DNA of 64,000 nucleotides from Diacronema lutheri (GCA_019448385.1 JAGTXO010000006.1:62001-126000), one strand, 5' to 3'. Shown: positions 30,301-40,018, counted from the stretch's first letter. Made by a program: numbers and translations. The notes: generated by a model not told the origin, from the letters alone.

Positions 30301-33300
30301 TGCACGCGACGCGCGCCATCGTCGACGCGCGCCACGCCGACCTGCCGCAGGCCGTCGTCATGGCGGAGGCGCGGGCGATCGTCGCGCGCTCCGCCGGCGG
30401 CGGCGCGCTGCTCGCGCCGGACGACGTGCGCGACCTGTGCGACGCGCAGACGGACGCCGATCGCGCTGCGATCTGGGCGTCGGTGGGCGCGCACGAGGCG
30501 ACGCGCATCTTCGCGCTCGTCACGCGCAACGCGAGCTTGGCGGGCGCGGCGCTGCTCGTGCTGCACACGCCGGCGGGCGCGCCGGCGCGCGCGCTCGGGC
30601 TCGTGGCGACGCGCTCGCGCGCGCCGTCGACGGGCGCGCCGCGCGACGCGCACAGGGCGCTGGTGCAGCGGTTGGACGTGCTGATGGACGCGATCGCCGC
30701 GGCGCGAGGCGCGTCGCCGCTCGAGCTCGAGCTCGCGCTCGCGCCCGAGCCGCAGAGCGCGTGCAACGCGCGTGCGGCCGCGCTGCTCTGCCTGCAGGCC
30801 GTCGCGGACGCGAGCGGCCGTCCCGCCGCTGAGGACGCGCTGGCCGCGCTCGACGACGCGCGCGGCATCGACCGGCACTGCCACGCCGTCCGGCAGCAGA
30901 TCGAGGCGAAGCTCGCGTGGCGGCGCGCCGACGGCGCCGTCGGCGTTGACGGCGCCGACGGCGCGCCCGCGCTCGCGCCTGCCGCCGCACCGCCGGCGTG
31001 CGCGCCGGCGCACGCTGCCGGCGAGGCGGCGGTCGACCAGGCGATCGTCACGCGGGTGCGCGACGCGCTGCGCGCGTGGGCGACGACTGGCACCGCGCCC
31101 AGCGCGGCGGTGCTCGACGACGCCTGCGCCGCGTACACGGCGCGCGCACGCGCGCGCAAGGACGCGCGCACGGCGCTGGGCCCGACGCGCGCGGCCGAGC
31201 TGCTCGCCGCGGCCGCGCGCGGCGGAGCCGAGGGGGCGGATGCCGCGCGCGCGCTGCTCGGCGGCACGCCGCGCCTGCTCGTCGTGCTCCTCTGCGTGCC
31301 CGTCGCCGCGCCGTCCGGCGAGCCGCCGCGCCCGGTCGGGCTGCTCGTCGCCGACCGGCCGACGGACGACTCGCGCCCGGCCGCGCTCGTGCGCTACGAC
31401 TTTGCGCCGCTCGACGCGGACGTGGCCGTCGCGGTCGGCGCGCATGCCGTCGCGCTGGCCAGTGCGATCTGGGCGCTGCTCGCGGCCGAGGGGGAGCCGC
31501 GGCCATCGCCCGTCGTGCGCTCGCAGCCGCGCGGCGGCGACGATGGCGCGCGTGCGCTCGCAACGTTCGCGTGCCTCGACGCGCTGATGACCGCCAGCGT
31601 CGGCGCGCACGGCCTCGCGGGCGGCGCGGGCATGCTGCCCGCGCTGGTCGCGCGAGGCGCCGCGGCCGCCCAGCGCGAGCGGCAGCTGCGCGCGGCCGCC
31701 GAGAGGCTGGGCGGCACGGTCGCTGGGTGGCCGGACACGGGCGCGAGCGCGGCGGGCGCGAGCGTCGACGACGAGGCGCGCACGTACGAGGTCGAGGCGG
31801 TCGTCGACGAGCGTCGCAAGGCGGGCAAGAGGGTGACGTTCGAGTTCCGGATCAGGTGGCGGGGCTACGACGAGAGCGCCGACACGTGGGAGCCTGAGGC
31901 CAACGTGAGCAGCGACCTCGTCGCCCAGTTCCGCAAGACGCGCGACGAGCAGAAGCGGCGCGCGGGCGGATCGGGCAGCGGCAGCGGCGGCGCGGGCGCG
32001 GCGTCGGCATTGGCGTCGGCGCCGCTTCGCGCGCACGGCGTGTCGGGCGCCGCGGGCAAGCGCGCCGTGGCGGGTGCCGCCGCGAGCGCGCGCGGCGCCG
32101 CGGGCGCGCGCGCGCCGAGCGTTCCCCGCGCGCGCGGCGTCGAGAGCGCGCGCGTGGACGAGCCCGCTGCGCCGAGCGCGCGCGCCGCCGGCGGCGCGAC
32201 GGCGCGCACGCGCGGCAGCGTGCTCCTGGGCTTCGTGGTCAAGCGCTCGACGCTCAACGCGGGGCCGCAGGCGGTGACGGCGCAGCCCGGTGCGCGGAAG
32301 GAGCTGCGGCGCATCGCGGCGGCCGTGCACAGGCTCACGACACAGGCGTACCGCGTCATCAACAAGGTGGTGCGCGACGAGGCTGCGGTGGCGAGCGCGC
32401 AGGCCGTCGGCGCGGCGTCGGGCGGCCCGTCGACCAGCGTGCACACGTCGACCACGATGGACAAGGGAACCGTCCGTGCGATCTTCTCGGCCATCGGCTG
32501 GCACAAGGACGAGAGCACGTACGGTGCAGCGCCCCGAGGCAAGCCCGCCGAGCAAGCCGCCGCGCAGACCAAGGCGGCGACGGCGCGCGCCGTCGGCGAG
32601 ATGGCCGAGGGCGTCCAGCCCGTCTGCGCGGTGGGCCTCACGGAGATCCTCGAGGCGGAGGCGACGCAGGTGTCCACCGCGTGCCTGATGCATCCATCGC
32701 GCGTCGTGAACGGGCTGCTCCGCGACGTCGTCCGCGCGGCAGTCGAGCGCGACGAGGCGCTCGTCGCGCTGCCCGAGATGCAGCGAAACGCGCGCGTGCG
32801 CGAGCTGTGCGAGCGGCTGCTGCGCGGCGACGTGGAGGGCGCGCGCGTCGGCTGCCCCGCCGCGCTCGACCGCCACCTGCCCGACATGGTCCTCCACAAG
32901 ATCGACTACAAGTGCACGCCCACGAAAAGGTGGAACTACGACCGGCACACGACGCGCTACTTCCTCGTGCAGATCCGCACCCTGCAGCACGTGGCCGAGG
33001 GGCAGGCGCTGCTCTGCCGGCTCGCGCACATCCACACGCAGCTGACCGGACGGCCGCCGCGGTACAATGTGGCGCCGCTGCGCACGCACAATGTGCGCGC
33101 GAGGCGTGGCTGCCGCTGCCGCCGCCGAGCGCCCAAGCGCGCGCGCCGCCGCCGTGCGCGCCGCCCCGCGGCCAGGTTGGTCACGCGCCCGCGCGCTCGC
33201 GCGCCGCGCGCTGCGCGCAGGTGCCGCGCAACGTGCGCCTCGCCGCGAACGCCATCTGGGAGACGCTCCCGGACGACGAGCGCAAGGAGCTGCGCGCGCG

Positions 33301-34798
33301 GCTCAAGGCGCTGGACCTGCGCGACCACGATGGCGAGCCGATCAAGTGGACAGGCACAAGCGGCAACATCCCGCCGATGTCGGACGTGCGCGTCAGGTAC
33401 GCGGTCTTCGCGACGCGCTTCGACATCTCCAACCGCGTCTTCGACTACGCCGGGCGCGAGCGGCCGCCAGCCGATCTGCCGTGGCACGCGCGGCGCTCGT
33501 GGGTGGGCCTCGCGCCGCTGCCGCGCGTGCCGCTCCCGGGCCGGCAGCCCGTCAAGTCGGTGGTGACGGATGGCGTCGCCGTGCACGCCGTCGGGACCGT
33601 CCTCGTGCCGAAGGCACAGGCGCCGGCCGGCGGCTCGGGCGTCCTGCACCGCTGGCGCCGGCCGGACGGGCGCATCGCCGTCGCGCTCGGCTCCGAGCTG
33701 CGGCGGGCGATCGACGTCGAGGAGGCGGTCGTCGTCGCGGCCGACCCGAACATGGGCAACATCACCACCTACTCTGCGCACGTCGGGCGGGCGGCCGTCT
33801 GGCGGCAGTTCACGCAGCGCGCGCGCGCGCGCGCCGCGGGCTTTGCGCGCGAGACGGCCAAGACCAACGCGGCGCGGCGGCGCGTGCGCAAGGACGGGCG
33901 CGGCGAGGAGTTCAGCGTGGAGGCGGACGAGGCGCGGCTTGGCGAGGCGCACAGCGCCAAGGTGCTCGACGCGGGCAAATACATCGCCTTCCACCGCGAG
34001 AGCGCGCGGGTGCGCGAGCGCGCCGCCGAGCACGTGTACGACGCGCCGGCGCGCCGGAAGGAGCGCTGGCGGCGCGACAGCGGCGGGCGGTCCAACGCGG
34101 CGCGCGTCGCCGAGGCGCTCATCGCGGCGCACTGCGTCGACGGCGTGACGCGCGACCGGCTGCTCGTGTGCGTGGGCAAGTGGCTGCGCGACCACAAGGG
34201 CGCGCAGCCCAAGGGCGCGCCGCCCGCCTTCCAGGTGGGGCTGCTGCGCGAGCTGCGGCGGCGCGGCGTCGCGGCCGTCTTCGTGCCCGAGCCGTACACG
34301 TCGATGCACTGCTCGATGCCGCGGCTCGCCAAGGGCGGCAGGCTGCAGCGCTGCGGCGCGGAGCTCGCGCAGAACCCGCGCCTGCCCGTGGCAAAGGGCG
34401 GCACGCGCACGGTGCACGCGCTCGTCATCTGCCCGGCGTGCAACGGCGGCAAGAAGCCCGTGCACCGCGACTACAACGCCGCGCGCAACATCTTCTACGA
34501 CGTGCACGACATGGCGGCGCACGCGGCCGGGCGCGACACCACGTCGACGCCTGAGCGCTTTGCCCTCGTGCTCGCCTGGTGGGTGCGCGGCGAGGTGTGC
34601 GAGCGTGAGGAGCGCATGGTGCACGGCGAGGGCGACGACTGCGACGACGAGGGCGACGTCGGTGACGACGACGGCGGCGGGCGCGGCGGTGGCGGCGGGC
34701 GCGGCGGCGGCGTTCGCGCCCGCATTCCCGCCCGCAGAGCTGTCGGCGCCAGTGCCGGCGGCGGCAGCGCGCGCGGGCCGAAGCGCGGCCGGCGTTGA
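18063..34798 (+). CDS. Giant multidomain protein (~5,535 aa) with Ulp1-like peptidase, YqaJ exonuclease, chromodomain and C-terminal Fanzor nuclease
   Basis: Exon 1 (18063-33092) and exon 2 (33221-34798) join across a 128-bp GTGCGC...GCGCAG phase-0 intron lying within the Fanzor part. The start MAQETTGSMPMAASV is chosen because the truncated upstream duplicate begins at the equivalent of MPMAAS (18087). An earlier ATG at 17958 is also in frame. Residues 1-1500 are Ala/Arg-rich with coiled-coil-like stretches and one hydrophobic segment (IVATVALGGAVFAGMSALVV, about 303-322). Then come an Ala/Pro repeat block (~1510-1737), a Ulp1-like peptidase (~1800-2000), further peptidase-like segments, a YqaJ exonuclease (~3340-3510), a Pro-rich linker (~3950-3995), a chromodomain (~4575-4631) and Fanzor (~4720-5480) with a basic NLS-like end (GPKRGRR). 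Whether it acts whole or is processed is unknown; an active Ulp1-like domain would allow self-cleavage. Known motifs in one continuous frame make coding convincing despite GC bias. Confidence 0.8.
22590..23272 (+). repeat. Coding tandem repeats (Ala/Pro-rich) in the giant gene
   Basis: Imperfect units of about 60 bp encode variants of GVFPAPLAAPAVASAPAAAG and GVSSAPLAAPASAFAPAAD. Blocks of several units are themselves repeated (for example the cgcctccgcgcctgccacc segments near 22710, 22890 and 23050). The frame is kept throughout. This is probably a flexible linker or spacer subject to length change. Confidence 0.85.
23466..24060 (+). other. Ulp1/C48-like cysteine peptidase domain in the giant protein
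   Basis: The order of catalytic residues fits the Ulp1/adenain fold: His1890 in SGHFTALRLV, Asp1913 in DAVLVDTLA, Gln1954 and Cys1959 in NEAAQRGATCGLAIVGALN, with the Q-x4-CG spacing usual for the family. C48 enzymes cleave SUMO-like tails or polyproteins and are common passengers in eukaryotic DNA transposons. Activity and substrate are inferred. Confidence 0.6.
24195..24390 (+). repeat. Polyalanine/polyproline linker in the giant gene (GCC/CCG repeats)
   Basis: Runs of gccgcc and ccgccg triplets encode Ala10-, Pro9- and Ala17-like tracts just after the Ulp1-like domain. They separate it from the next segment. Confidence 0.85.
28080..28585 (+). other. YqaJ/lambda-exonuclease-like nuclease domain in the giant protein
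   Basis: QRSPRWHDERWEEVTGSKVG is the N-terminal signature (RSxxW...R...TGS). GILGEAVALRKLA supplies Glu3397. SPDGLAI supplies Asp3435. LVEVKTLT supplies the E-x-K pair Glu3450 and Lys3452. QLQLGMHVLGVSKALYVQY is the typical following helix-strand. All residues of the PD-(D/E)xK metal site are present. In phages and large viruses this family resects double-strand ends for single-strand-annealing recombination. Confidence 0.8.
29030..29500 (+). other. Possible degenerate ubiquitin-peptidase-like segment in the giant protein
   Basis: The stretch with WLDVQCVLLRTRR, DDDFVAVVRRGGRWFACEPG and EEAFAVVYVRRGD has the strand pattern of the C-terminal half of a USP or a related cysteine peptidase (xxHYVAYVR..WYxxDD..AYxLxYxR). 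The usual histidine is not evident. This is a weak call from pattern only. Confidence 0.25.
29905..30048 (+). repeat. Pro/Ala tandem linker in the giant gene
   Basis: About eight copies of an 18-bp unit (gcgccgccgcccgccgcc) encode AAPPPA-type repeats. It separates the YqaJ-containing half from the half carrying the chromodomain and Fanzor. Confidence 0.85.
31785..31956 (+). other. Chromodomain in the giant protein, directly upstream of Fanzor
   Basis: YEVEAVVDERRKAGKRVTFE is followed by FRIRWRGYDESADTWEPEAN and then DLVAQFRKTRDEQ. Tyr4575, the RIRWRGY strand and the DTWEP turn are the canonical aromatic-cage and hydrophobic positions of chromodomains that read methylated histone tails. In chromodomain-carrying retroelements such modules steer integration to heterochromatin. 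A similar targeting role here is inferred. Confidence 0.85.
32220..34620 (+). other. Fanzor (eukaryotic TnpB-like) RNA-guided nuclease domain
   Basis: A helical N-terminal region (about 500 residues) precedes a split RuvC nuclease. RuvC-I Asp5185 lies in VAADPNMGNITTYS, RuvC-II Glu5367 in VFVPEPYTSMHCS, and RuvC-III Asp5427 in VHRDYNAARNIF. A four-cysteine zinc site (HCSMP...QRCG...CPAC) sits between the last two, as in TnpB and Fanzor (TS..C ... C..C ... RDxNAAxNI). All three acidic residues are intact, so activity is plausible. The domain is interrupted by the gene's only intron. Fanzor proteins use a short RNA, usually encoded at the element's 3' end, to guide DNA cutting. Confidence 0.85.
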
Positions 34799-35269
34799 CG
34801 CACGGCCGAGCCACGCAGCGGTCGACGCTTTGCGGGCTCCGCCCAGGTCGCGCGCGGCTGGCGACGCGTACCGCATTCGGCACGCCCGTGCACGCCGCCA
34901 CCCGTGGCCGAGCGCGCCGCACCAGCCGGCCCGCTCCAACCGCCGTGCGGATCACGGACGCTCGCTACGGCTCGTCGGCGCGCGTCACCTGCGCCGGCGG
35001 CCACGGCGCCGTCTGCTCCGGCCTCGTCGCGAGCAGCCCGACCGCTGCTCGCCGCCCGCACGCCGCCGCAGCAACGCTGCGCGTCGTGCTCCCCCGCTCG
35101 CCAAACGCGAAGAGCTCCCTCACAAGGACGTCCTTCCGAATGGCCCGCGCTGCACTCGGGGCGCTCTACGTGCCCCTGATCGGATTTGGCTTGACCATCT
35201 ATACTGAACCCGCTTCGTAGCGTCCGGTCTTTCGAGGGGGGTGCGGGCAACACGCGGAAAGTCGCGGCA
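34799..35269 (+). other. 3' flank of the Fanzor gene; candidate site of its guide (omega-like) RNA
   Basis: About 470 bp between the Fanzor stop and the convergent Sfi1-like gene. No gene is recognised. GC falls toward the end (atcggatttggcttgaccat, 35178-35197). TnpB and Fanzor guide RNAs normally overlap or follow the 3' end of the nuclease gene and run to the element's right end, so this is where one would be expected. That placement rests on family knowledge, not on a seen structure. Confidence 0.3.
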
Positions 35270-35932
35270 TCACAGGGCCGACGCCGCCGCTGCGGCCGCC
35301 GCGGCGCGCACGCGCTCGACGCGCGCCAAGATTGAAGCCGCCTCTGCAGCGCGCGCGGCCTGTGCGCGCGGATGCGCGGGCGCCGGCGCGGAGAGGAGCA
35401 GGCGTAGACGCTCGGCAAGTGCCGCCGCCTCGTCGAGCAGCGCCGCCTCCTCCGCCTCCGCCTCCGCCGCCAACGCCGTGCGCTCGCCTCCGCCGCGCGT
35501 GGGCGGTGCCGGCCGCTCGCGACCTGCGGCTGCCGCCCCGCGCGCGCCCTCGTCGATCGACGCGCCGAAGCCAGCCACGCCCACCGCGGGCGCACACGGC
35601 GCGCGAGGCTCGGCCGTGGCGGGCAGGGGCCTGCGCGACGGTGGGCGGGGTGGGATGGGGAGAGGGAGAGGGGGGGGGGGGGGGGGGCGGTGGCGGGGGC
35701 GGTTGGGGCACACGGGCGGCGTGAGACGCGGCGGCGACGTCCAACCGCGCATCGAGCAGCCGCGCGGCGAGGGGCGTGTGCGCGCGCGCGCGCGCACACA
35801 CCGCGGCTGCCGGCGCGGCGGTGCGAACGGGCGCGCGGTGAGCGCGTCGACGAGCAGAGATGGCGGCGGCCACGCGCCCCTCGAGCCGGGCGGCGCCGGG
35901 CTGAGTGCGGGCGCGAAGCGAGGTGCGCAGCC

Positions 35933-35966
<34 letters not shown>

Positions 35967-38900
35967 CCACCGCCGCCACCGCCACCGCCGTACCCTGCGG
36001 CTGGTTCGGCGCGCGCGCGCGCGAGGCGGGGCGGCGGCGCGCGTGAGCGCACGGCCCGCAGGGCGCGGCGCACGCGGCGCGCGCGCGGCGCACGCCGCGG
36101 CGCGCGCGCACCGGCGACGCGCGCGCCGCCGTCCGCCCACCGCGCGCCGTCGCGCGCGGCTGCCGCGGCGTGGGCGGCGGCGCGTGGCTGCAGCCAGCCA
36201 GCGGCGCGCGCCTCGCGCGCGGCGGCGGCGCGCTCACGCCACCGCCGCGCGAAGCGCTCGGCGGCGCGCAGCGCAGCGGCCGCACGCGCGCCCTCCTCCG
36301 CAGCCGCCGCGCGCAGCCGTGCCTCGTGGCCCGCAAGGCCAACGCGCAGCCACTGGCGCGCGCCCGCGGCGAGCAGCTCGCGGCGGAAGGTGTCGCGCGC
36401 GTCGTCGAGCTCGGCGCGCTTCGCGCGCTTCGCCGCCGCGCGCGCGACGAGCCCGCGGTGCCAAACGCGCCGCAGCAGCGCACGGCACGCGTGCGCGTGC
36501 GCGCCGCGCGAGACGGCGCGTGCGGCGCGGCGGATGGCGCGCGCGCGCGCGAGCGCCGCGACCGCCACGCCGAGCGCAGCGCGCGCCGCGTGCGCGCGCG
36601 CCGCGCCGCGCCGGTACGCGCCTCGCCAGCGCGCCATCCGCCGCGCGTCGAGCGCGCCGAGCGCGGCGGCGAGCGGGCGCGCGCGCACGGCCGCCGCCGC
36701 CGCGGCGAGGTGGCGCCTCGCCGACGAGGCGGCGGTCGCCGCGGCGGCGAGGCGCGGCAGCGCGGCGCGACGGCGCGCGCGTCGGACGGCCGCCGCGCGC
36801 GCGCCGTGCGCCGCGCGCCGCTCCGCCGCCTCCGCCGCGCGCTCCCACAGCGCGCGCGCCCACGCGTCGAGGGCGCGCGCGCGCCGCCGCCGCTGCGCCG
36901 CCGCCGCCGCCGCGCCGGCGGCGACGGCGGCCGCCACGCGCGCGGCGCCGAGCGCCGCCGCCTCGTGCGCCCACGCGCGCATCGCCTCAACCGCGCGCGC
37001 GCGCGCCGCCGCCGCCGCGCGCGCGCGCGCCGTCGCGTGCAGGCCCCTCGCGAGCAGCGCGAATGCCATCCAGCCGCGTGCCGTCCATCGGAGGAGCGCA
37101 AGGTAGCGCTGACGGCGGGCGCGGCGCGCGCCGTCGTCGGCGGCGAGCGCCGCGGCGCTGACCGCCGCCAGGTGGACGAGCACGCCACGTGCCGCGGCCG
37201 CGCGGCCGCGCGACGCCGCGCCGCGCCGCGCGGCCGCGCCGCGCGCGGCCGCGCGCATCGCGGCCACGGCGCCGCGGCGCGCACGGCCGGCGCCGCCGCC
37301 CGCCGCGACCTCGTCGCGGGCGCGCGCGGCGCGCGCGTGCGCCGCGCCAGCGAGCCACGCGGCCACGCCCGCGCGCCGCGCGACCTGCACGCCCGCCGCG
37401 CGTGCCGCCGCGCGCCGCCGCGCGGCCGCCGCGCCGGACGCAGCCGCCGCGAACGCGCGCCGCGCGCCCGCCGCCGATGCCGCCGCGCTCGCGGCGCGCG
37501 CGGCGGCGGCGGCCCCGCGGCGGGCGCGGCCGCGCGTCGCCCAGCCGCCGAGCGCAGACGCCGCCGCGCGCCGCGCCCACGCGCCTGCCGCCCGGCCGTC
37601 GAGCGCCGCATCGTCGCGCCGCGCCGCGAGCGCGCGCCGCCAGCCGCGCGCCAGCTCGCCGCGGCGCACCGCGTGCGCGCCCGCCGCTGCGGCCGTCGCC
37701 GCGTCGTGCTCGCGCAGCGCGGCGGCGGCAGCGGCCGCGCGGCGCCACGCGCGCGCGAGGCGCGGGCGGCGCGCGCCGGCGGTGGCGCCCGCCGCCGCCG
37801 CCGCGCACGCGCGCCGCGACCGGCGCGCGGCCGCCCACGCCCGCCACTGGCGCGCGCCGAGCGCGCGCGCGCGCGCCGCGGCGGCGGCGGCGGCCGTGGC
37901 GACGGCGCGCGCGACGCCGGCGGCGCGGCGAAGGCAGCGCAGCGCCTCGTGCTCCGCCGCCGCATCGCGGCGCACGCGCGCGCCCACGCCTTCGTCTGCT
38001 GCGTGCGCGCGCAGCCAACCGGCGCGCGCCGAGCCGGCGACGGCGCCGAGGGCGCGCGCGAGCACCGCCGTTGCCCACACGGCGCCGCCGATCCGCGCGG
38101 CGCGGCCAAGCCGGCGCATGGCCGCAACCTCGCGCACCCATCGGCGCAGCGCGCCGCGTGCGCCGGCGAGGCGCAGCGGCGCGACACTGCGCTCGTCCGA
38201 GGCGTCGGCGTCGACGTCGGCGTCGACGTCGTCGTCAGCGTCGACGGCGTCAGCGTCGCGCGCATCGTCGCGTGGCTCCGCGCGCGGCGCTGCGCGCGGC
38301 GCGGCGACGAGTGAGCCCACCGCGCCGCCGCCACCACGCGCGCCCGCCTCGCGCGCCGCAACCGCGCGCGCGTGGTGCTCCGCCCAGCCGCGCCACGCCA
38401 GCCGGCAGAGGCGCGCGCAGATAAAGCCGAGGAGAGCGAGACGCATCTCGGCCGATGTGAGGCGGCGGCGCCGCGCGGCGGCGGCGGCGGCGGCGCCGTG
38501 CCACGCGCGCAAGACCACGCGCTCGAGCGCGCGCGCGTACGCGAGCACCGCCGCGCGCCGCGCGCCGTGCGCGTCACGCCACGCGCCGAGCACGAGCGCG
38601 AGGGTCGCCGCGCGCCGCGCGGGCCGCGTGCGCAGCCAGTGCAGCCGCGCGGCGGCGCGCTCGCGCCAGCCGGCAAAGACGCGCGCGCACAGACGCGCCT
38701 GGTGCGCGCCCGCTAGCCGCGCGCCGATCGTCGCGCCCAGCTCGTCCGCGCGCCGCCGCTCGGCGAGCTCGCGCGCGCGCGCAACGAGCGCGGCCGCGCG
38801 CGCGCGTTCGCGCGCCGCCTCGAGGCCCGTCGCGCGGCTGCTCGGCAGCACGCCCTCACCTCGCGCGCTGTCCACCCCGCCCGCGCGGCCGCGCGCCTTG

Positions 38901-38968
38901 AGCGCGCGCAGCCGCGAGCTCACGTCGGGCAAGCCGCTCAGCGAGGCGGCCACCCCTTCGACGAGCAT
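35270..38968 (-). CDS. Sfi1-like Trp-repeat protein (putative centrin-binding)
   Basis: From ATG 38968 (MLVEGVAASLSGLPDVSSRL) the frame gives 1,232 residues with no intron. An in-frame upstream ATG at 39121 would add 51 residues, but that stretch looks like a leader. The protein is Ala/Arg-rich and consists of many ~25-35-residue helical repeats with a central Trp: VFAGWRERAAARLHW, VLGAWRDAHGARR, VLRAWHGAAAAAAA, LAWRGWAEHHAR, ALRRWVREVAAMRR. This is the pattern of Sfi1 centrin-binding repeats, found at basal bodies and spindle poles. An acidic Asp/Ala insert lies near residue 240. The C-terminal part has a polyproline segment encoded opposite an 18-base G run (35670-35687). The role is inferred from the repeat type. 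Confidence 0.6.
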
Positions 38969-39466
38969 TGTGAATTTTATTCCCGCCAAACGGCTGTCGT
39001 CCCACGCGACAGTGAGAGGGCCGGGGCCCGGCCGCCCGGGGCGCCCGGGGCTCGGGCGGTCCGAGCACGACGACATCGGCCCGCGCTGGTCGTCACGCGG
39101 CCGGCTGTCCTTCCTTCGCATCGCTCGCGCCTTCCGCCGCGAGGGGGGAGCGGTGTACCGACAGTACCGTGTACGTACGCTCGCTTGGGAGGCGTCGTGG
39201 AGGAGTGGAAGGAGGAGACAATGTTGTCGCTAAAAAATATGTTCAGGGGTTCGCTTGTGGAGTGGGTTGGCCTTGGAGGACTGGTGAGTCCTTGCACCCT
39301 TGTCTTCCCCTCTCCGGATTTCCTGCCTGTCCGGATTAATAAGCACGTCGTTGCTGGACGGCGCGGGAAATGGGAAGTGGGAACTTGGAAGGAAGGGGCG
39401 GCCTCACAACAGCGCGCACCTTTGAAGGACTTCCCGCAAAAAGGGAACCCGCCTGCTTCTCCCCCA
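38969..39466. other. Intergenic region upstream of the Sfi1-like gene
   Basis: About 500 bp of lower GC than its surroundings, with AT-rich words such as tgaattttattcccgcc and ctaaaaaatatgttcagggg. It is probably the promoter and 5' leader of the minus-strand Sfi1-like gene. No conserved coding signal is seen. Confidence 0.45.
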
Positions 39467-40018
39467 TGTTGCTCGCGCCCCGCGCCGACGGCTGCTCGTT
39501 GCTCGCGCGCGCTGACGGCTGCTCATTCGTCGCGCGCCTGCATTTCGTGCCGCTGCCCTCACGCGAGCTGCCCGATGTGCACGAGCAGCGCCGGTCGAGT
39601 GACGACGACGACAAGCTCGAGGTCTCGCCCGGCATCCACCCGCGACGCACGGCCGCGCGTGCGTTTGACGCGCAATGCGCCGCGGCCGGCAAGCCGGCGG
39701 CGCGCGACGCGCGCGACCAGGGCGCGCCGCGGATGCAGCGGCGCGTGCTCTTCGACGAGCCTCCTCGCCTGCACGCCTCGTTCGCCCCCTTCGATCCCGT
39801 GGCGCTCGAGCGCCGCCGCGCGACGTCGCGACCTCCGTCCAGGACGAGTACGCCATCGCCCTCGTCGCCGGCGGGCTCGTCTTTTGCCTAAGCCGCCTCG
39901 GTCAGGCCGTGCATCCTCGCGGCGCGCGCCGAGGCTCCGCGCACGCCGCGCCTCTTCAGCCACTCCGGACAGACAGACCCTCGACGCTCATTCATTTTCA
40001 GACTGCAGACAGTAGTGA
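39467..40018 (+). other. Possible small membrane-anchored protein gene, frame unresolved
   Basis: The plus strand reads MLLAPRADGCSLLARADGCS, RLHFVPLPSRELPDVHEQRR, DDDDKLEVSPGIHPRRTAA and MQRRVLFDEPPRLHASFAP in one frame. It continues in the next frame as RDVATSVQDEYAIALVAGG and LVFCLSRLGQAV, which looks like a C-terminal membrane segment. The change has no obvious intron. It could be a real gene with a sequence error, a decayed gene or chance. The product is not recognised. Confidence 0.3.

Larger units (their letters stand above)
16433..35220 (+). mobile_element. Fanzor-bearing transposon-like region with an intact giant ORF and a broken older copy
   Basis: Its parts in order are: poly-C, Fanzor relic, truncated giant-gene N-terminus, poly-G, the 18063-34798 giant gene, and about 420 bp of 3' flank. 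The repeated order Fanzor end, then giant-gene start, implies head-to-tail copies. No convincing terminal inverted repeats or target-site duplication were found by eye, so both boundaries are approximate. The broken helicase at 13.1-16.2 kb may be part of the same element or an older neighbour. No capsid, envelope or polymerase gene was recognised, which argues against a Polinton or an integrated virus. Confidence 0.5.

Noticed and set aside
27948-33089. A 1,713-codon open frame on the minus strand opposite the giant gene
   Set aside because: Its translation is Arg/Ala/Gly-rich with no recognisable motif, while the plus strand carries YqaJ, chromodomain and Fanzor motifs. In DNA this GC-rich, antisense frames are open by composition.
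13110-34798. Interpreting the whole accessory block as a Polinton or an integrated large virus
   Set aside because: No capsid, packaging ATPase, protein-primed polymerase or integrase was recognised. A helicase with a viral-type domain and a Ulp1-like peptidase also occur in DNA transposons, so the simpler reading is a transposon-like element, with viral ancestry of some parts left open.
38969-39121. Starting the Sfi1-like protein at the upstream ATG 39121
   Set aside because: The extra 51 residues are Arg/Pro/Gly-rich and cross an AT-rich leader-like stretch (gaattttattccc). The ATG at 38968 begins an ordered sequence.
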